From Paragordius varius (lineage: Eukaryota > Nematomorpha), in NCBI GenBank assembly GCA_964247055.1, contig OZ176054.1, positions 11,966,001 through 12,030,000 on the forward strand: a stretch of DNA of 64,000 nt, written 5' to 3'. The stretch's first letter is position 1; each line of letters starts with the position of its first letter. Positions 61,954 through 64,000 of the stretch are shown here, piece by piece. The notes under the pieces were generated by a model that worked only from the letters and a program-made list of their open reading frames with translations, did not search any database and was not told where the DNA came from. Position numbers and translations under genes: made by a program.

Positions 61954-62655
61954 GGAGAGATTAGGGTTGTGGTGACCAAGTCATGACCCGGTCAGTGACT
62001 ATTTATTTTTTGACCATGGTCATTAAAAAAACAGCTGTTTTTTGAAAAATTACTGGTAAATTTTTTTTGAAAAATAAGATTTTATTGTTTTTTATATATT
62101 TTTTTAAATTATAAATTAAATATTTAAATATGCTTATTTAATAATATAAAATTGTTAAACATGCATCGTTATAACATTAGCATTTAAGAATATCCAGTTA
62201 TTTCGAAAAACTAAACAATCAAGCATTTTGCAAAATATGCAATTATTCCATATATGTGAACCAATATTTGGAATAAACATTTTATAATTGGATATTTCAA
62301 TGATGAAAGTAAGTTTAAAACAAACTAGGTAAAATTATATTTAAAATATCCAGTATTAAAAGCTAAGTATTTCAAAATTCAGAAGACCACAAACATGTGG
62401 CATTTATTTAACAAAATTCTTGATTAAATTTAATTTAAAATATTTGTAAATAATAAATATCAAAAAAATGTATAAACTTTTTATAAAAAACATGACATTA
62501 TTAGTGAAACTCAAGTGTCGTACGAATATTATTTTCACAATCCATCGCATAATATTTACTTAAGTAAGGTCATGACCGTGGTCATGACCATGGTCTGACT
62601 GGGTCTGACCGGAATTTTTTGAAAAAGCAGTCAAATGCACAACCCTAGGAGAGAT
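61954..62655. mobile_element. Non-autonomous hAT element with 8-bp target-site duplication
   Basis: The element 61962-62647 starts TAGGGTTGTG and ends CACAACCCTA. It is flanked on both sides by GGAGAGAT (61954-61961 and 62648-62655). Subterminal GGTCATGACC-type words occur at both ends. The 8-bp duplication and TIRs fit the hAT superfamily. The interior is AT-rich without a transposase frame. Confidence 0.85.
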
Positions 62656-64000
62656 ACAATAAATAAGGATGTGAAGCAGTTGGTTAGATTAAAATTTGAT
62701 ATTATTAAGATTTTAATCCATATTTTAAATCATGACCACTCATAATTGAGTAATTTTTTTATGGATTTAAAATAAAAACTTTTAAATACCCCTTATTTTT
62801 GAAATAAAATTAAAATTTCTTAGAATTGAGCCCCCCCTTCAACTATAGCACCCTCCCACCCCCTTACGCCCTTCATAGGTAAGTCATTAAAATAAGCTGC
62901 ACACAACCCGTATATAGGGCTTTGATGTCAATGAACGTGTTTCGAAAAAGTCGACAAATTATAAATAGTCAGCTATGTATATTAAATTTTTGAAATATCA
63001 GAATATGGTCCATCACAAGTCTTTTTTCAAATCATCTAATGTCACTTTATAATGTGTTCGAATCTAATATTTGGATAACGTTTGGCCATTTAATAGGGTC
63101 ACAAATTTCATTCAGAAGGTGCACATAAAGAAGTCCATTTTCGAATTCCCTATAATAAGCGCATCTTATGAATATACAGTTTTTCTAAAGACAACTTCAA
63201 AAATCGTTATGATAGACTATTTATTATTGATTTAAACCGCCTAACATAGTATTGTTCTTGAGCAATACTTGGTACAATACCATAGGTTATGAAAAACATG
63301 TACTCAAAATTGTTTAAAAGAAACAATGTTGAATTTGCCGAAAAACGCCTCCCAATTAAATTTTCATTTATAATTTAAAGAATGCGCATTATGGTTGCTA
63401 AGAAACTGACCCCTTGTTTAGTTCAACTAAATAGAATTTCTCACCAAAAAATTTAATATAATTTCGTTTGTCATCTTCTTTCGATTAATAAATTTTCCAA
63501 TGTTCCAGGTACCTTCCTAAAAGTGAAAAACAATCTAACGCTTTTTTCAAATTTGCTTCCATGGAAAGGATAGCTTATAGACACGCTTTCATATAAAAAA
63601 ACATGGCTTAGTTTAAAATCAATTTAATCTTGTAATAGTAAGTATTTTACAAATAAATTCTTTACATCTAGGCCTCCCTTTTTGAATTGTAGAGGTTAGT
63701 TATTATTTTAGACGTATTGCAATTAAATTTTATAGCAGGCCCAATTTGCTAGTCATTTTGACTTAATCACAGTCATGCCGATTGTCATATGCAACCCTTT
63801 TATTTTTTTGTTTTTTGTGATTATTTAATATATTTACTATTTTTGGTAGTTTTTTTGCATCAAACATCCCAATCATATGCAGAAGAGTTAAAAAAACTAA
63901 ATAAATATTACCCGACGAATGACATTTAATAACTTATATAGGTTAAATAAAAATTTGAAGGTAGCCTCTTTTGTAGTGTGTGTCAAGTTAAACAATATTT

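Larger units (their letters stand above)
57982..64000. other. 5' flank of neurobeachin and gene-free right end of the window
   Basis: It should contain the neurobeachin promoter but no clear element can be named. It holds an 88-codon minus-strand frame at 58404-58138 with a hydrophobic stretch and no recognised family, an RTE LINE remnant (58525-58925), imperfect tandem repeats (60780-60930) and a hAT element (61962-62647). The remainder is AT-rich and featureless to my reading. Confidence 0.5.

Noticed and set aside
62835-62875. C-rich tract as a possible G-quadruplex on the minus strand
   Set aside because: The runs are uneven and isolated; no gene or promoter can be tied to it.

Overview
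This is AT-rich nuclear DNA from an animal. All host genes are split by introns with GT..AG borders. The large gene is a metazoan neurobeachin, and the repeats (RTE-type LINE, Penelope-like remnants, hammerhead ribozyme, palindromic MITEs) suit an invertebrate. I cannot place it in a phylum. I saw no rRNA, tRNA, CRISPR array or bacterial-style operon.

Layout. (1) 1-7456, minus strand: an F-box/leucine-rich-repeat gene. Seven exons are in the window with matching phases, and the 3' end runs off the left edge. (2) 7457-11844: intergenic, with one palindromic MITE and a head-to-head pair of GIY-YIG (Penelope-like) fragments. (3) 11845-13973, plus strand: a two-exon gene for a 311-residue protein I do not recognise. 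A MITE ends 15 nt before its second exon. (4) 15190-18523: a palindromic MITE cut in two by a 3.0 kb RTE-type LINE whose 968-codon frame is open. (5) 19368-57981, minus strand: a neurobeachin/LRBA/rugose orthologue. I read about 59 exons, coding for roughly 3,430-3,570 residues: N-terminal alpha-solenoid, LamG-like (ConA) domain, armadillo/DUF4704 region, PH-BEACH, and WD40 repeats. Nearly every exon was placed by joining splice phases and by similarity to the known family sequence. (6) 57982-64000: no host gene that I can support; a decayed RTE LINE 3' end and a hAT-type element with an 8-bp target-site duplication.

The two named genes have different jobs. The F-box protein is expected to be a substrate receptor of an SCF ubiquitin ligase. 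Neurobeachin is a very large peripheral membrane scaffold for vesicle traffic. Nothing suggests that the genes work as a unit.

The most unusual content is in the repeats. There is a well-formed hammerhead ribozyme inside a palindromic element in a neurobeachin intron (22153-22196). A foldback family with TACCATTT ends has nine copies, eight of them in neurobeachin introns and several within 8-25 nt of a splice site. A 1.4 kb foldback element has the same TACCATTT ends but unrelated 21-bp tandem repeats in its arms. The host gene itself shows a 26-nt intron, a local exon/intron duplication and a large Asn/Ser-rich insert in its LamG domain.
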